Positions 45,945 through 58,259 of a stretch of 64,000 nt of DNA are shown piece after piece. Position numbers and translations under genes: made by a program. The first letter of the stretch is position 1; every line of letters begins with the position of its first letter. Below the pieces are notes generated by a model. The model ran no database searches. It was not told the DNA's origin and saw nothing but the letters and a program-made list of their open reading frames with translations. This DNA comes from Amoebophrya sp. A120 (Eukaryota; Sar; Dinophyceae; Syndiniales; Amoebophryaceae): contig CAJINV010000008.1 of NCBI GenBank assembly GCA_905178155.1, positions 2,591,896-2,655,895 of the forward strand. The letters are read 5' to 3'.

Positions 45945-48900
45945 TCACGCGTTATCGCTTTCCGCATCGTCCTCATCGGTCTCGTCGTTGTCATCGATGG
46001 CGCCGTGTATGAGTTCGTAGATTCCGTGCTGCACCATATCCTCCAAATTTGCCAGCTCCCGCTTTTTATTTGAGTTATCGTAGGACTGTACATAGTTCAT
46101 CTCATTTGCCCGCTTGTCGTGCGAGGCATCGACCCGCTTGATCAACAGTTCCTCGATCTCCTTCCGCAAAAAGCGTATCAGCAAAACCGTTTCGGGGTCC
46201 GAGCAGTCAAATTTGCAAAGACAGTGTTGCCCAAGAACCAAACTGTTCCCCAGATAGGTCATAATGGTGTCGTTCTTTCTCTTTTTGCTGCTTGTTCTCG
46301 ACGTCGTTGCACTCAAGACGGTGGAAGAACCTGGAGGTACAGCTGCACCTCCACCAGCGGTAAGGGACGTCAGCCTGACCGGTTCTTTCTCCCTCTTCAC
46401 GGTGGCGCGCAGTTTCGCGCTGCCGAAGAGCAGCAGTATCGTGGACGTGACGCAGCTCGTGTCGAAAAGGTACAGCTTCGAGGTGTGCATCATTTTGTAG
46501 TACAGCAGCCAACTATGGTTCGCGTCCAGCCGGTCAGCCTGCCGGTTGAAAGACGATGGGTGAATGGTTGCGGTACAGGCATTGGTGTTGTTCTTGTTCT
46601 GCTGCTCTTGTTGATCCCCTGCATTGATGATGTTTTTGCTATTTAATGGATGAACTCCACCTGCTGCATGATGACCCAATTTCTGCTGCTCCACGAGTTC
46701 GATCGGAACGATGGCCATTTCCGTCCGCATGTGACTGCTCTTCCCGCCGCGCCTGGCCCCGCCAAACTTGGAGTCGCGCTGCACTTGGGCCACCTGCGGA
46801 AAGAACGCCGCCGTCACCGCACACAGCGTCATCAAGCTGGCAAACTCCGCTTCCTTTCCCGCCTGCGCAATCTGTTTCGGCGCGGACCCACGGTTTTCCA
46901 GGCGCCGTGCGTCGGGAAGGGTGTCGCTGAACCCGATGTCCTTCAATTTTCCGGTTAAGGTGTTCCGCAGATTCCAGATGTCATTTAACACGTTCGGGTT
47001 CAGTCCGTAGTGGTGACAAAAGTTACCGCATCCTGAGCAAAAATGATCCTGATCCCCCCTCCCCATAGAGTAGACATGGTAAGTACTCAAGAGATATACC
47101 TGTGGCGCTCCTCTGTGGGCGCAGACAGAGATCGACTCGGTTTTTTTCAGGGAAGCGATAGCAAAAATCCCACAAGTCTCCCACCCAACGCCTTACGCAG
47201 GCGATTTCTCATGCTACGCGTTGGGGCTACAGCAAAGACGTCGTAAAGAACAGCTACGACTACACTCAACGGGCCCTACTAGGCTAGCATGCTGGGCATC
47301 TTGTTCTAGCTGCAGCCCCTCAACACTGCAAGACAACAATAAAACTGATCTGTGTAGAACTTACGCAAGAACTCCAGCATCACCATCACCAGAACCTTTG
47401 TTTTCTTTCGAAAAGTGAAGGGGTTTCAGTTTATTTTTCCATTTTGATATAGCAGCCTCCGAATACCCGTGCTCCTCGTACCTTTCCACCCATTCGTCGT
47501 ACGCCCGACACAGCGCCAGGTGGTCGGAGTTTTCTCCGGTCTTTCGGAACCCGAACAACTGGCCCTGGAGGTCCTCGATGTTTTTTTCCTGCGGCATCCA
47601 CAACTTGCGAAACGGGGTCTTCCCGAGACTCAAACTCGCAGCTAAGGTGAGCCCGTTGCTCGATGCACCCAAAATGCAAGCCATCAGCAGCAACTTCCCG
47701 ATTTGCGGCTCCAAAGGCAGATCCTGCAGGTGGAACCCCAGCGGGGACAAAAAGAGTAAGTCCGGGGCGGCTAGTACGCCCCCGGTCGTGGGGCTGCTTG
47801 TTGATGGCGGTGCAGCTCCTGTTGGCTTGCCCTTGTCGTTCTTTGATGTCCCGTAGGAGGTTTTCAAAACATCACTCCTGTCAACATTTATTTTTGGAAC
47901 GATTTCTTTTCTGTCGTTTTCGATCACGTCGAGGGCGCCAAGCTGAATGAGTCGACTCTGCGCCGCCTGCACGGCCTCATGCTCGGGCGGCTCCGGCGCG
48001 TTTTGAAGAAAGCTCGGAATGTCATCGACCGTGAAATCGTATTCCTGGCTGACAAACCGCTCCTCTGCTCGTCGTGAATCCTCTTCGTTGTGCAGCTGAT
48101 GCCCCCGGGCCGCAGCAGCAGCCTGAGGAGCTCGTCCTGGTGCAGAATTTGATGTTTTTATTGCGCCAGTAGAAGTTCTTGGACTAGTACTTGATCCCAG
48201 CGGCGGCAGCAACTGCGCCAGGTGCAGCACCAAGTCCTCGAGCTGTGTGCGCTGCATCTCCGGCAACGAGTGCGGGGGCAGCTTCTCGTCGTGGAACTTT
48301 TCGTCGTACAGCCGCCAGTTCCGCCCGGGACACACGCGCCCGGCGCGCCCGCCGCGCTGCTTGGCCATGGCCTGGGACACGTACACGCAGGTCAGCGACT
48401 TCATCTGCTTCGCGTGCTCGTACCGGGCCTCGTTCAGCATGCCGGTGTCAATCACGTCCGTTACGTCCGCCACCGTGATGCTCGTCTCCGCAATGTTCGT
48501 CGCGACAATCAACTATGCAGTACAACAACATATTATGTCTGGTGTTCTGGATGAAAGCACGGAACTTGTTGTGTTGCAGCTTTTTGCATGCCAGAGCGTA
48601 GTTGTTTCGTTGCACGGCAGTAGAGCATAACAATTTTTAGTTTTTCTGGTCACCTTAAAAATATGCTGCGGATTTATTCGCAAATGGCATGAGAGACTCC
48701 CTCCCAGGACGACAAAGAGAAAGAACAAAAAGCGACCTGATACTCTTCATACAATACAACTTCTTTTTCTTTATCCTTAAAACGCCGCATGATAAATCCA
48801 GACCACGACAGACATCTTTTCCACACATATCACACGAATGGCAGGCTGCGGGTCACTTGGGCTCGCGGTGTCGAAGACGTATCTCTGCTTCCGAGGTTCC

Positions 48901-51900
48901 ACTTGCGCGTGCAACGGAAGAAACTGCAACCCACCGTACTGCTATGCAAGAAAAAAACTGTGTAATGTATAATGCAAAGGATGCGAAAAACAACACAGTT
49001 ATACTTTTCTTTCATGCTGGCCAGCCATGATGTCCGCTCTACTTCATACGTGTTTTATTCCTTTTCACGTACTAACTATGCATGGCAGGCTTTCTGTGTT
49101 AACATCATGCAAAGCAAATTTATTGTCATGCTGTCACTCCAAGTAGAAGACACGACCTACACTAAACACAGTTTTTTTCTTGGATAACTGCAGCTGGTGG
49201 GGGGTTACCTTGCCGGAGCTCCCGGCCCTCGTCCCGGACACCTCATCGGCCAGCCGCGCCACGGTTCGGCCCCGGTCGCAGGGCTTCTGCAGGTGTCGCA
49301 GCGTCCTGCAGTCGGTTAGCTCTCGGACCAAGAAGTCGATTTCGAACGCGCCAGGCGCAAAGATCAGAATCCCGGGCCGCTGAATCTGGTCGCGCGTCAC
49401 CAAGCTGCGGTTTTCCAGCTGATTCCTGTAGTTTTCAGCCAGCGCCTCGATAATATCCGCGATTTGCGCCGCCATCTCCGCAGTGACAGCGCCGCCGTCT
49501 TTCCGATTGCCACTCTTCTGCACCTCGGGCGAAAGCTTCGGCCGGGGAAAGGGCTGAAAGTTATTTTTACCATTTGTTCCACCTGGCTGCTTAAGCGGGT
49601 TCTGGAACACGGATGTTGCAGCTCCGTGACTATTTCGCGACAGCGCCGGATTCGTCTGGCAGTCCCGGCACTCCTGCGCTACCCGACCGATTTCTCGCTG
49701 CCAAATCGTCTGCACGGGAAACGTACGTCCCTCGATCGACACGGTGGCCATCTTCTTGCTCGTCATCCGAAGGGGGGCAGTAGAGGAGCCTCCTGTGCTG
49801 TTCACCAGTTGTACCGAGAAATCATTGTGAGGCTGGAAAGACGAACTGAAGTAGTCCTCAAACAATTTGGTGTCCACCGTGGCGGACATGAGGATCACTT
49901 TGATCTTTTTGTTCTTCACTAAGATGACCTTGCGCAGCAGCGTGAGCAAAAAATCGATGTGCAGACTGCGCTCGTGGACCTCGTCAATGATCAAGTGGGA
50001 GACGTCGTGCAGGAAGGGCGAGCTCGTCAGTTTCTGCAGCACCACGCCCGTGGTGCAGAACAGCACCCGGGTCTTCCGCGGGTGGCACTTGGAGTCGCCC
50101 CGGACTGCGTACCCCACGGTCTCGCCGCACTGCTCCCCCCGCTCCGCGGCCGCGCGGTCGGCCACGCCCATCGCGGCGATCCGCCGCGGCTGGCAGCAAA
50201 TGACGTTCAGCGGCGGGGTAGAACCCAGGTCGTCCTGCTCCTTCAGCTGTTCGCAAAAGTCCTCCAGAACGAATTGCGGCACCTGGGTCGTCTTTCCGCT
50301 CCCCGTCGCGCCCGCCACCAGCACAACACGCGAGCACGGGCTAGTACTTGCCGAACTTTGATGTCTTTGGCCGTCGCGCGCAGATTGTTGTTCATGAACA
50401 TCTTCTGCCAGTCCACGACTATCGGACGCGTTTATGGCCGCCATGATCTCCTGCCTCTTCAGATGCGCGGGGAGGGTTTGCGTCTCCTCGAACCGTCGGC
50501 GCACCCTTTTGGCTTCCTCGTGCCGATACAGTAGCTCCTCGTTGATCCACTTGAACTTCTCGTAGTTTCGGTTGTACAGGTCTGGTTCATCACCGCCTTC
50601 CTCGTAGTTGTTGCCGCTGTGCGGCGCCCAGTCTTGGCCGAATCCGTGCTCGAAGTTGCCGTGGCGCCGTAAATTCGCGCGCAGCTTCTCGTCCCGCTTT
50701 CGCAACTTGTCCACTTCGGTCTCTATCGGCCCGTCGTCCTCCTCCTCGTCTGAAGAGTTGTTCTCCAGTAGATCCTATCAAATGCAAATAAATATGTCTG
50801 CGCCTGGAAGAGTCAGTGTACTATGTCAGGCTAGGTCCTCCTCTAGGTGACACTGAAATCCGCATCGCGTGAGCAGCGAGAAAAACTACCCACTTCAGGG
50901 CGCCCGAGGATGTCACTTCTCACGCTGGATAGGCGTTGAGGAGCCTCCTCAAAACTACTACTTGTGAGTGATGCTACAGCTCGCTATTCAACAGATGACC
51001 CTCTGGGCCATGAAAAACCTGAGTGAGAAATCTTGCAACATTTTTCCGGACCGCCCAGACATCAACATATTTGCAATTGATAGATCCGATGACGGCGGTG
51101 CTGTAGATGGTGTCGCGTTAAAAACGTCGTGGTTTTTACCAGGAGGCGAGGCCGTAGTGCTTGTACTTGTGGTCGCTGTTTTAATATTCTGTGTCGCTCC
51201 TGCCTTCAGTTCTTGCTTCGTGAGCCCGGGTTTCGTACCGCTCAAACCAGGCCCACTCGTCTTGGCAACAGAATGAAAAACGATCGCAGAATCGTCGGGC
51301 ACCTGCATTAACCCGTCGTCGGTCAACAGCACACTGTTGTCGCTCAAATAACGATATCAAATTTGCAAAAAATATCTGGCGCCGGGTCTAAATGATGGTG
51401 CAGTGGTAAAACCAGCATCATGTGTGCAGTAGTGCAACCAAACTTCAACTCGTTCACATTACAGTCACTGTTACAGAATCAGAAACAAATAGAAATACGA
51501 AAATAACCTTGCAGCACGCATCACTGAAAAAATGCAGAAAGATGACACAGGAGACCGGAGCTTTGCATCCATATCAAAATCAACCCTCGCAGAGTCAATC
51601 GATATTTAGAGGGAAGGGATGCAATGATCATACAGACAGCACACAGAAGAAGATAATTACACAATCTTCGCAGATATCAATTTGCAGTGGATATCGGAAA
51701 CAACGTTTTGACCCGAACCGAGAATTTTTTTCGTGCTGCTTCCGCCAACGCCTGAACCCCGTCGGACCGCTTCCATACCACGGTCTTGACTCCCACGGCC
51801 GCCGCGGCTTTCAGTGTTCGGTCGCCCGTGCTGCAGCTCAGGCGTAACCGCACGGCCTCTTGCAAGCGCTGATAAATCACGCCCCCGTCCGTCGTGCCAC

Positions 51901-52534
51901 TGAGAATCTGGGTAGTTGTGCCAAGGTTTACTACTGGTCTACTTGAGGTGGAAGAGGAGGAGCCCAACGCCGTGTTCTTGCCTGTGACTTGTCGTTCCCC
52001 TGTAGTTGTACTAGCTAAGCCGGCCAAGGCTCCTGGGGGTGGCTGTATCGGTTCTCGGGTGATCAACTGGCTCCCCGCCCACTTTTCCGCGTCTCGGTAC
52101 AACTGCCGCATCAGCCGTCGGTTGGCCCGCTCCTCCTCCTTTTGCTTGGCCTTGGCTTCCTGTTTCGACATGCGCCCGTTTCTACAATCGTCTCCCTCCA
52201 GCATGTCCAGTAACGAGTTCGAGGAGCTCGAGGCGGTCGCAATGGCTGCACTAGGCTGTGCCTGTGGCTGCGACTGTGGCAGCCCCCCCTTCTGCTTCTT
52301 TCGTTTTTCCCCGGAGGGCATCGGCTCGCCCCGCGCTCGCATGCATCTCTTGATCAGGTTCAGAATCAGAGCCCGCTTCGTATCATCCAGAACGACCTTG
52401 CTGGGCCGCACTGTCCGCGGGGGCCGCTGGTTCTGGCTCCGGGAAGACGTCGTCGGACCATTGGCGGAAGAACTCGACGCCCCAGCCCCTCCTCCGGAGG
52501 CCTTTTTGTTCTTTTTGCCCGCTTTATTGGTCAT
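45945..52534 (-). CDS. DExH-box RNA helicase (DHX9/29/36/57 group)
   Basis: ATP-dependent RNA helicase of superfamily 2. Exons: 52534 to about 51694, about 51352-51083, 50775-49209, 48512-47390 and 47032-45945. Motifs in order: I GATGSGKTTQ, Ia CQPRRIAA, Ib TTGVVLQKL, II DEVH (in LIIDEVHERSLHIDFLL), III SAT (ILMSATVD), IV GILIFAPG, V IVATNIAETSITVADVTDVI, VI QRGGRAGR. The HA2 region follows (PLGFHLQDLPLEPQIGKLLL, ACILGASSNGLTLAASLS), then the OB-fold part (CGNFCHHYGLNPNVLNDIWN, NHSWLLYYKMMHTSKLYLFD). The N-terminus is Lys/Ser-rich with a small ordered domain. The first two introns are introner-like elements; the third is AAG|GTAACCCC...TGCATAG; the fourth GTGATGGTGA...GCTCAG contains a relic of a family B end (CCCCCCTCCCC near 47060). 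The C-terminus is acidic. Confidence 0.93.
50776..51082. mobile_element. Introner-like element, TSD GATCC
   Basis: Starts TATCAAATGCAAATAAATAT and ends CATCAACATATTTGCAATTG + ATA. Perfect duplications GATCC lie at 50771-50775 and 51083-51087. It joins APPSSD to LLENNSSDEEEDD in the helicase. Confidence 0.88.
51355..51693. mobile_element. Degenerate introner-like element in helicase
   Basis: Starts TATCAAATTTGCAAAAAATA and ends GATATCAATTTGCAGTGGATA. No clean duplication is seen. It lies between VRVKTLF and YLSDNSVLLTDDG, whose frames agree after splicing. Confidence 0.68.
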
Positions 52535-53813
52535 GCTGTTTAATTCGAAGGGCCGTCGTGATATTAGAATGTGAATGAATAAACAAGGTGTTTAAAAATA
52601 AACTTGTTCTGTCTGCGAGGTGGGAACAAATGCATTCTTGATAGAAAAGCATGTGTGTGTAGAAATGTCAACAAAAGCGGCTGAAAAGGAGAGTGAGAAT
52701 GAGAAAAACGGATACTTACTAAAAAAAAACTCTACTTCTTGTCCAACACGAAACCACTGCCAGAGGACATCTACCTAAGTAAACACATGGAATAGGAACT
52801 GCGAGATATGCTGCTAATCGCGCTTTAGAGATGCACGGTTTCGGACAACGCCGCATTAAGTACCCGCATTCACATGATGTGTAGAACATGGTAGTGCGCG
52901 AGTCAGCCCGCCAACCTCAAGTGTCTGACTACAAGTGAAACATCTGTACCGACGCTTGAATTTCAAAAATAGCGGACCTGATGGACAAGATCAACACCTT
53001 CCACCCACGTTCTTGAGTGTTGATCTCTAGGAGGTGACTTCTTCCGGACCTATGCGATGCTGTGCCGTTCGAACTGCAGCAGGCCATGCAGAATTAGCAT
53101 GCATGAAGGACGCAATGAAATAAGTTGTAGAGCCAAATAAGTAAGTAAATAGGACATCATGCTGCAGTGACGATCACGATGATCTGCATTTTTACGCTTT
53201 GACATGAGGCCAGAACGACGCATGATGCAGAAGGAGAGGTTATTTTTCTGGCACTGAGGTCAATCACCACAAACCTCGAGATTCCATTCGATAATTGATG
53301 TCGCTGATTGATTCATTTTTATGGATGCGCGGGGGCGTGACGTTCTCTATTTCCGGCGTCGAAGTCGCCAACACTACATACTATGTCGCGTACTTCTGCA
53401 TTTCGACTCAGACGTCCAAAGGGTCGCCAGTGCGAAGCAGCTACTATCAACTCGCATGTATGTAGTCAGTTAACACCTGTAGATGTAGTAGACTCCAGCA
53501 AGCAGCGTCGTCCGACTCCTGAAGAGTGCGCCGTCGCTTCGCGAAGGCGAGATGAAAACGAGTGTCGCTTTGTCGGCGTACAAGAAATTCCACAACAGCA
53601 CCGTCGGAAAAGACGTGGCACAGTACATGTGGAACACTTCTGTTTATGATTTCACGCCTTCACTTACTCCGTTTACTGTTCCCACCCCCGCCACCTCCCC
53701 CGCCGGAGTGGTTGTGTGTTGACGCGTGCCAGCCTGGGGATTTATCAGAGTGAAAAATACAATTAAGTACTGCTGCTCTCCCGACACCCCCAGAAAGATG
53801 GGATCAAATATCC
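52535..53813. other. Gene-poor stretch
   Basis: Upstream of the helicase. A plus-strand 88-codon ORF (53383-53649) and a minus-strand ORF (53865-53644) are the only sizeable ones. The latter may hold the C-terminal exon of the small membrane protein at 53814-54131. No repeats or RNA genes seen. Confidence 0.35.
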
Positions 53814-54131
53814 TCAGAGTTGTCCTTTTGCGAAAGAAAGAGAAACGCAAGAACCTACGTACCACCTTTGCAAAAATGCATAATTATCCTTCTGACTGGG
53901 GGGCGCGGGGATAAGTACAGCTTCTTTGTTATATTTTTCATCAAATTCATAGTATTCTGCTCTGCTCTTCAGTTCCCGCATGTCCGTCCGGTGCTGTTTC
54001 ACGCGTTGCTCCACCCCCTGCTCGATGTCGCTGAGCCACAGATGCACGAGCAGAATTGCTAGCAGCACGCCGGCTACTAGAAATAGCATTAGGCAAAAGC
54101 AAACCACGTAGAAGCTAAACCTGAGATTCAT
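53814..54131 (-). CDS. Small single-pass membrane protein, C-terminus unresolved
   Basis: Unrecognised. MNLRFSFYVVCFCLMLFLVA + GVLLAILLVHLW forms one long hydrophobic N-terminal helix (signal anchor), followed by a charged helix (DIEQGVEQRVKQHRTDMREL, KSRAEYYEFDEKYNKEAVLI) and a Pro-rich stretch. A donor-like GTGGTACGTAGG near 53857 suggests a further exon, possibly in 53760-53644. It sits 163 bp downstream of the J-domain gene in the same orientation. Confidence 0.55.
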   Translation of the reverse strand: MNLRFSFYVVCFCLMLFLVAGVLLAILLVHLWLSDIEQGVEQRVKQHRTDMRELKSRAEYYEFDEKYNKEAVLIPAPPSQKDNYAFLQRWYVGSCVSLSFAKGQL

Positions 54132-54293
54132 TTGAAGTATAGATAAAAGTAGATAATGTTAATGATAAGATAAATATAAATTTGCATGGCATCTATGCAA
54201 CTAAAAACTTGTACTTGACATTCAGATTACCAAATGCACTATCATCAGGCGGGTGACGCACCGCACAGCTTTAAACTCACTTCTTACCAGTAG

Positions 54294-55872
54294 TTCTGTA
54301 TTAACCAGGCGAAGACCAGGACACCAAAGAAGAGAGCGACAAAGGCGGATGTGACCTTTGGCATCACGGACCCAAACACGTCAAGTACTATCGCATACAG
54401 GAAAAACGTGTCGGTCAGCACCACGGAAACCAGCTGCAGCCCGAGGTAGCTGAAGTGGAGGTGGTAAATAAGGTTTGCATATCACAGAGAACAAACTGAC
54501 GTGGAACAATGTCCTCACAGTCAATCTTCAGACAGAGTTTCTGTTTGTAGTGTTACAATGACAAAAATTTGTCCGAAGCAGCAAAAGCCTTATTTCGAAA
54601 AAAACATTTCTGCGGAAAAATGTTAAATACAGCAGAAAGAGTCCCGCGTAGAGCCCCATCGCTTGGAACATCAATTTTTGCTGTTGCTCCTCGCTGACGG
54701 CGTCCATGCTACCCGCCTGCACGAGAAATTTGCCCTCGCGTATGGCGGTAATCCCCCCGCATTTTTGTATGCAGAACCCGATAAAACCACCATCGACCAG
54801 GATGGCCAGGAGGTACAGGTAGTAAAAGGAACAAACGTAGGAGATAACGCCGGCGATGCAGACTTTGAATATCAAATGCAAAAATGTCTGGGTCTGGAGG
54901 ATGGTGACTTGTCATGGTAAATCTGCAGCATACAAAAATCTGTGTTGCATGAGTGCCAAAAGCTGTCCACTTTCGACCAAGTTGGGAAGGAGTTTCTCAT
55001 GCAGGAATGGCAAGGCAGAGCCCTCGCAGAGTCTGTCATGCTAAGTCCCGCATTCCAGGCCTCATGGGCCATGGAGAATCTGCATAACAAGTTTACACTC
55101 TCCCAGACCCAGACATTTTTGCACTTGATATTGAAGAGAAAGCTGCAGTAGGGGCCGAGCAGAAAACTCGTCGCCAGCGTCCAGAGCTTGTCGTCGATGC
55201 GCTCCGGCCCGATGTCAAACCCGAGCTTGTCGTAGGCTTTCCTTCGCTCGGCGTTGGACAAGATGTCGTACGTATCAAAGGGAAAAGTCTCCCTATGTTT
55301 CCGAGAACTTGCGTTGCTGATTTGTGACCACAAATCGGGTCTGTCTTGCAAGAAGGCACCCTCAGGCTGTCCGCCACATTATGCAGGCGCTTTGTGATGC
55401 TGTAAGGCCTACAGGGTAGCCGTCTGCCATGCTGGGCGCCTACACCAGAAGGCCCCCGCCTAGGCTCAGGATCTGCGTGCATTCCTCTACTGCAATACAA
55501 ATTTGATTTGTGTACACAAATCCAGCATCAGAAATTCCGTTTTGATATGGGGAGGGGGGATTTTCCCTTTCGATAGTACGCATCTTTTAACTGCGTGAAC
55601 GACGTCTGGTCCCCGCCCTGCTTGTCCGGGTGGAAACGGAGGCTCTGCCTCAGAAGAGTTTTTTAAGTATTTTTATGGAATTCATACATAATCATGTGCA
55701 GTCGCAAAGAGTTATTCGTGAGTCTGCCCAAGCAAATGCTGGAATAAGTACAAACAACTGAAGCAAAAATTGTAAGCTAGTACTTTTTGTAAGCCTTTTT
55801 GATATCCTCTTCCGAGCAGTCGAGTGATACGCCCAGCGTGTCATACGCGTCTACCCAGGGTAGACGCGTCAT
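54294..55872 (-). CDS. J-domain membrane protein (DnaJ-type co-chaperone)
   Basis: J-domain proteins stimulate Hsp70 ATPase. The N-terminal J domain is complete after splicing: MTRLPWVDAYDTLGVSLDCS, EEDIKKAYKK-QSLRFHPDKQ (HPD motif), GGDQTSFTQLKDAYDILSNA, ERRKAYDKLGFD. It is followed by hydrophobic segments LWTLATSFLLGPYCSFLF, VCIAGVISYVCSFYYLYLLA, AMGLYAGLFLLYLGLQLVSV, LTDTFFLYAIVLDVFGSVMP and VALFFGVLVFAWLIQNYW. Exons: 55872-55784, about 55672-55576, 55272-55131, 54869-54631 and 54449-54294. Two junctions are introner-like elements with perfect duplications; the others are GTACTAGCTT...TCTGAG and CT|GTATTTAAC...CTTCAG. The start codon is fixed by the frame and lies beside a 25-bp palindrome. 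Likely located in the ER or another endomembrane, J domain facing the cytosol. Confidence 0.9.
54870..55130. mobile_element. Introner-like element, family A, TSD TTGAA
   Basis: Starts TATCAAATGCAAAAATGTCT and ends AGACATTTTTGCACTTGATA. Perfect duplications TTGAA lie at 54865-54869 and 55131-55135. The joint CTCTTCAA|AGTCTGC restores CSFLFKVCIAGV. No GT-AG cut is possible within the duplication. Confidence 0.93.
55273..55575. mobile_element. Introner-like element, family B, TSD GTACG
   Basis: Starts TATCAAAGGGAAAAGTCTCC and ends GGGGGATTTTCCCTTTCGATA. Perfect duplications GTACG lie at 55268-55272 and 55576-55580. It splits the J domain at LKDAY-DILSNAERR, and splicing restores the family sequence. 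Confidence 0.93.
55845..55869. repeat. Perfect 25-bp palindrome at the J-protein start
   Basis: ACGCGTCTACCC-A-GGGTAGACGCGT, two 12-bp arms around one base. It begins 3 bp inside the initiator ATG (55872) of the J-domain gene and encodes residues 2-9 (TRLPWVDA). Confidence 0.9.
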
Positions 55873-57225
55873 TTCCGCTTAGTTCTGTCAGTCTCCGGCG
55901 CAGGAGATTTCGACGAAACTCGACGATTTGGACGACCTCGCAGATCAGCTCTACTGGTACAAGACCACAGGCACGCCGGGCGCGTTAATCCGAAACGTTC
56001 CTTCTGGAGGACAACGACCAATTCAGAAGTTACCCTGCCTCGAATCGAGCGCCCTACTGAAAGCGGCACTTTTCCAGCGCGTGAAGGACGGGCGCAACAA
56101 CGAAGGCTGGTATTGTAGATACTATACAGGTCGTACACGACAAAAGCGCTCTGCTTATTTGAAGGCGGATTTTTTCTCAATATTTTTCCAATGTCAGCTA
56201 CTTGGTCGCAGCCGGCTAAAAAGGTCGTGTTCGTAATCCGCAATTCCGCGTCTGCTGCAGATCTTCAGCCTCCTCCACCGGTGAATATCGATTCTGCCTG
56301 TATCAAGAAATCTGACACCAGTAGTACAGCCCCTTGGCTTCTTGGCGATTGCGCTCCAGGGTGAGCCGAGCTCCACTCCTCACCCCTGCCGCAGGCGCCC
56401 AGATACCGACGTAGTCAGACGCCAAGGGACTTTTTCGTACTTTCCGCATGCTCCCAGTCAGCTGCGTTCCTTTTCATCCTGTTGCCGTAACATAAGCATT
56501 GGAATTGAACTGATGTTAAACAACGCCGGTTTTTTGAAAAAATAACAATGAGTCCTGAAGCAAGCGCCAAGCGACACTACTAACGAGAACAAAAAAAATA
56601 AATGAAGTACTAAGGCCACCTGTCCTCGTAAGATGATCGCTGTTTACTAAAGAATTTAAGTAAATGCGAGTTCCAATCCAGTCGCAGGGAAAGACACTGA
56701 CGGATCTGATTCGCATGAAAAGCCTAAGCCGCACGGAAAATAAACAAAACAAGACCAGGCAGTGGCACTTTCACTTTGTCTTTGACTTTCGCTTTTTACA
56801 CAAATCAAAACTGCTACTGCAGCTTGGGCCGCACTTTTGTTGCGAAATTTTCCCACTCCGCAAAAACCTTGATCCCAGCATCGAAGAAGATCCCGATCGT
56901 TTACACTACACTGCATCTGCCTTCCAGATCGTGGCATCAAGCTGAAAGGTATAAAAAAAGTAAAAAGGGCAATACGGATCTGTTCTTTTCTTTTCTTACT
57001 CTTAGAAGATCCTGGCGGCTTTGATGCCGGTTTGTGGTCTAAAGCTTGTATGGGCTCGTTTCTTTTCTTGCTGTTTCTTCTAGAGAAAATGATGAACGCA
57101 GTCAATTTGCGAAGAACAAACGCCACAGACTGTACGTCCATACTTCTACTTGCCTACGCGATGTTTCTCGTCTCCTGCATCGACATCGCGATTCTTGCAG
57201 TAAATCACGATATGGATATTGCCGA
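55873..57225. other. Unassigned stretch
   Basis: Upstream of the J-domain gene. Minus-strand ORFs at 56243-55869 (124 codons) and 57141-56656 (161 codons, with poly-basic KKRKEQIRIALFTFFIPF) have no family resemblance. I cannot tell whether they are exons or noise. Confidence 0.35.
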
Positions 57226-57990
57226 TTAGATGAATACGTCCACAATTCGCTCTAGGTAGGGTTCGACAAAGTGTTTCGCCAAAGCCTGATACCAAGCCAA
57301 GTCTCGAGGACGGAGCCGGGACGAGCGATTCCCTCGCACATCCCCCGCAGGCGGCTCCTTGGCAAAATAGAAGCAAAATTCGAAGAAGCTCGTGCGAAGG
57401 AATGGTTGACTGCTTCGTGGTTTGCAGCTCGTGTGCGTGACACATACCGTCACACGGACTACTTCACCCGTCGGCCCCGTGGTGGTCCTACTAGATGAAC
57501 TGGTATTCTTGTTCAGAAAACTACCCCGTCCACCTCCTCGCAGTCCTCCTCTAGTACTACTATTTCCTTTCATACCGAAAAGCCCCCCAATGCCGTTGGT
57601 CGTCTCGACCTGCGAGGGGAGCGGTGATGTTGATGAACTACCGCAGAAGTCTAGCTCCCAACAAGAAACCATTTTGAAACTCGGCTCCTTTCTGGTGGTC
57701 GGGCATAATTGTTGTCCATGCGGAACAAGGGCGGGAAGCTGCGGCTGCCTGTTCGTGGTCGCATAAAGAGATGAAGCAAGAGCACCAGGGACAAGCTTAG
57801 TAGTTGCAGACGACGCAGAACTTGTTCCAAGAACCGCGTCCTGCCTAGGATCTTCTTCCGGAAACAAGTTCGCTCTCGGTGGCGTGTGCAACGTGGAAGC
57901 CGGCGCACCCAGCTCCTCCTCAAACTGCTCTGGGGGAGAGGAGGAGGACAGCCTCAGCTTCTTCCGCAGTCTCGTCTTCGTGGGCGATGG
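57226..57990 (-). CDS. Low-complexity hypothetical protein
   Basis: Unrecognised. An open frame enters from about 57990 (LRKKLRLSSSSPPEQFEEEL), continues through a Thr/Ser/Gly-rich middle (NSSTRGGLRGGGRGSFLNKN) and ends with an ordered block (PFLRTSFFEFCFYFAKEPPA, RPRDLAWYQALAKHFVEPYL, ERIVDVFI). The hydrophobic-aromatic C-terminus suggests a folded domain. The upstream exon is not found; a Met at 57891 is in frame. Confidence 0.45.
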   Translation of the reverse strand, partial: PSPTKTRLRKKLRLSSSSPPEQFEEELGAPASTLHTPPRANLFPEEDPRQDAVLGTSSASSATTKLVPGALASSLYATTNRQPQLPALVPHGQQLCPTTRKEPSFKMVSCWELDFCGSSSTSPLPSQVETTNGIGGLFGMKGNSSTRGGLRGGGRGSFLNKNTSSSSRTTTGPTGEVVRVTVCVTHTSCKPRSSQPFLRTSFFEFCFYFAKEPPAGDVRGNRSSRLRPRDLAWYQALAKHFVEPYLERIVDVFI

Positions 57991-58259
57991 CGTCGGAAGT
58001 TATCCAGATTCAGAACAGCTGCAAGAACACCCTAGCTCTACCTCTACGTACCGAGCTCGTACTTACATCTACACATGTTATACATGTAGACGTTTAGCTT
58101 ATCACCACAGACCAAGTGATGTGATGATGTTCATCTAAAGGAAAACACACAGATTCATGTCACGACGGTAGCGAATAAAGTGGAACCAAACCCTATTACA
58201 AGCTGCACATCTGCTCAAGTAGATGAACGCTGGTGCGTATCTGTAGGCTGGTGCGATGT

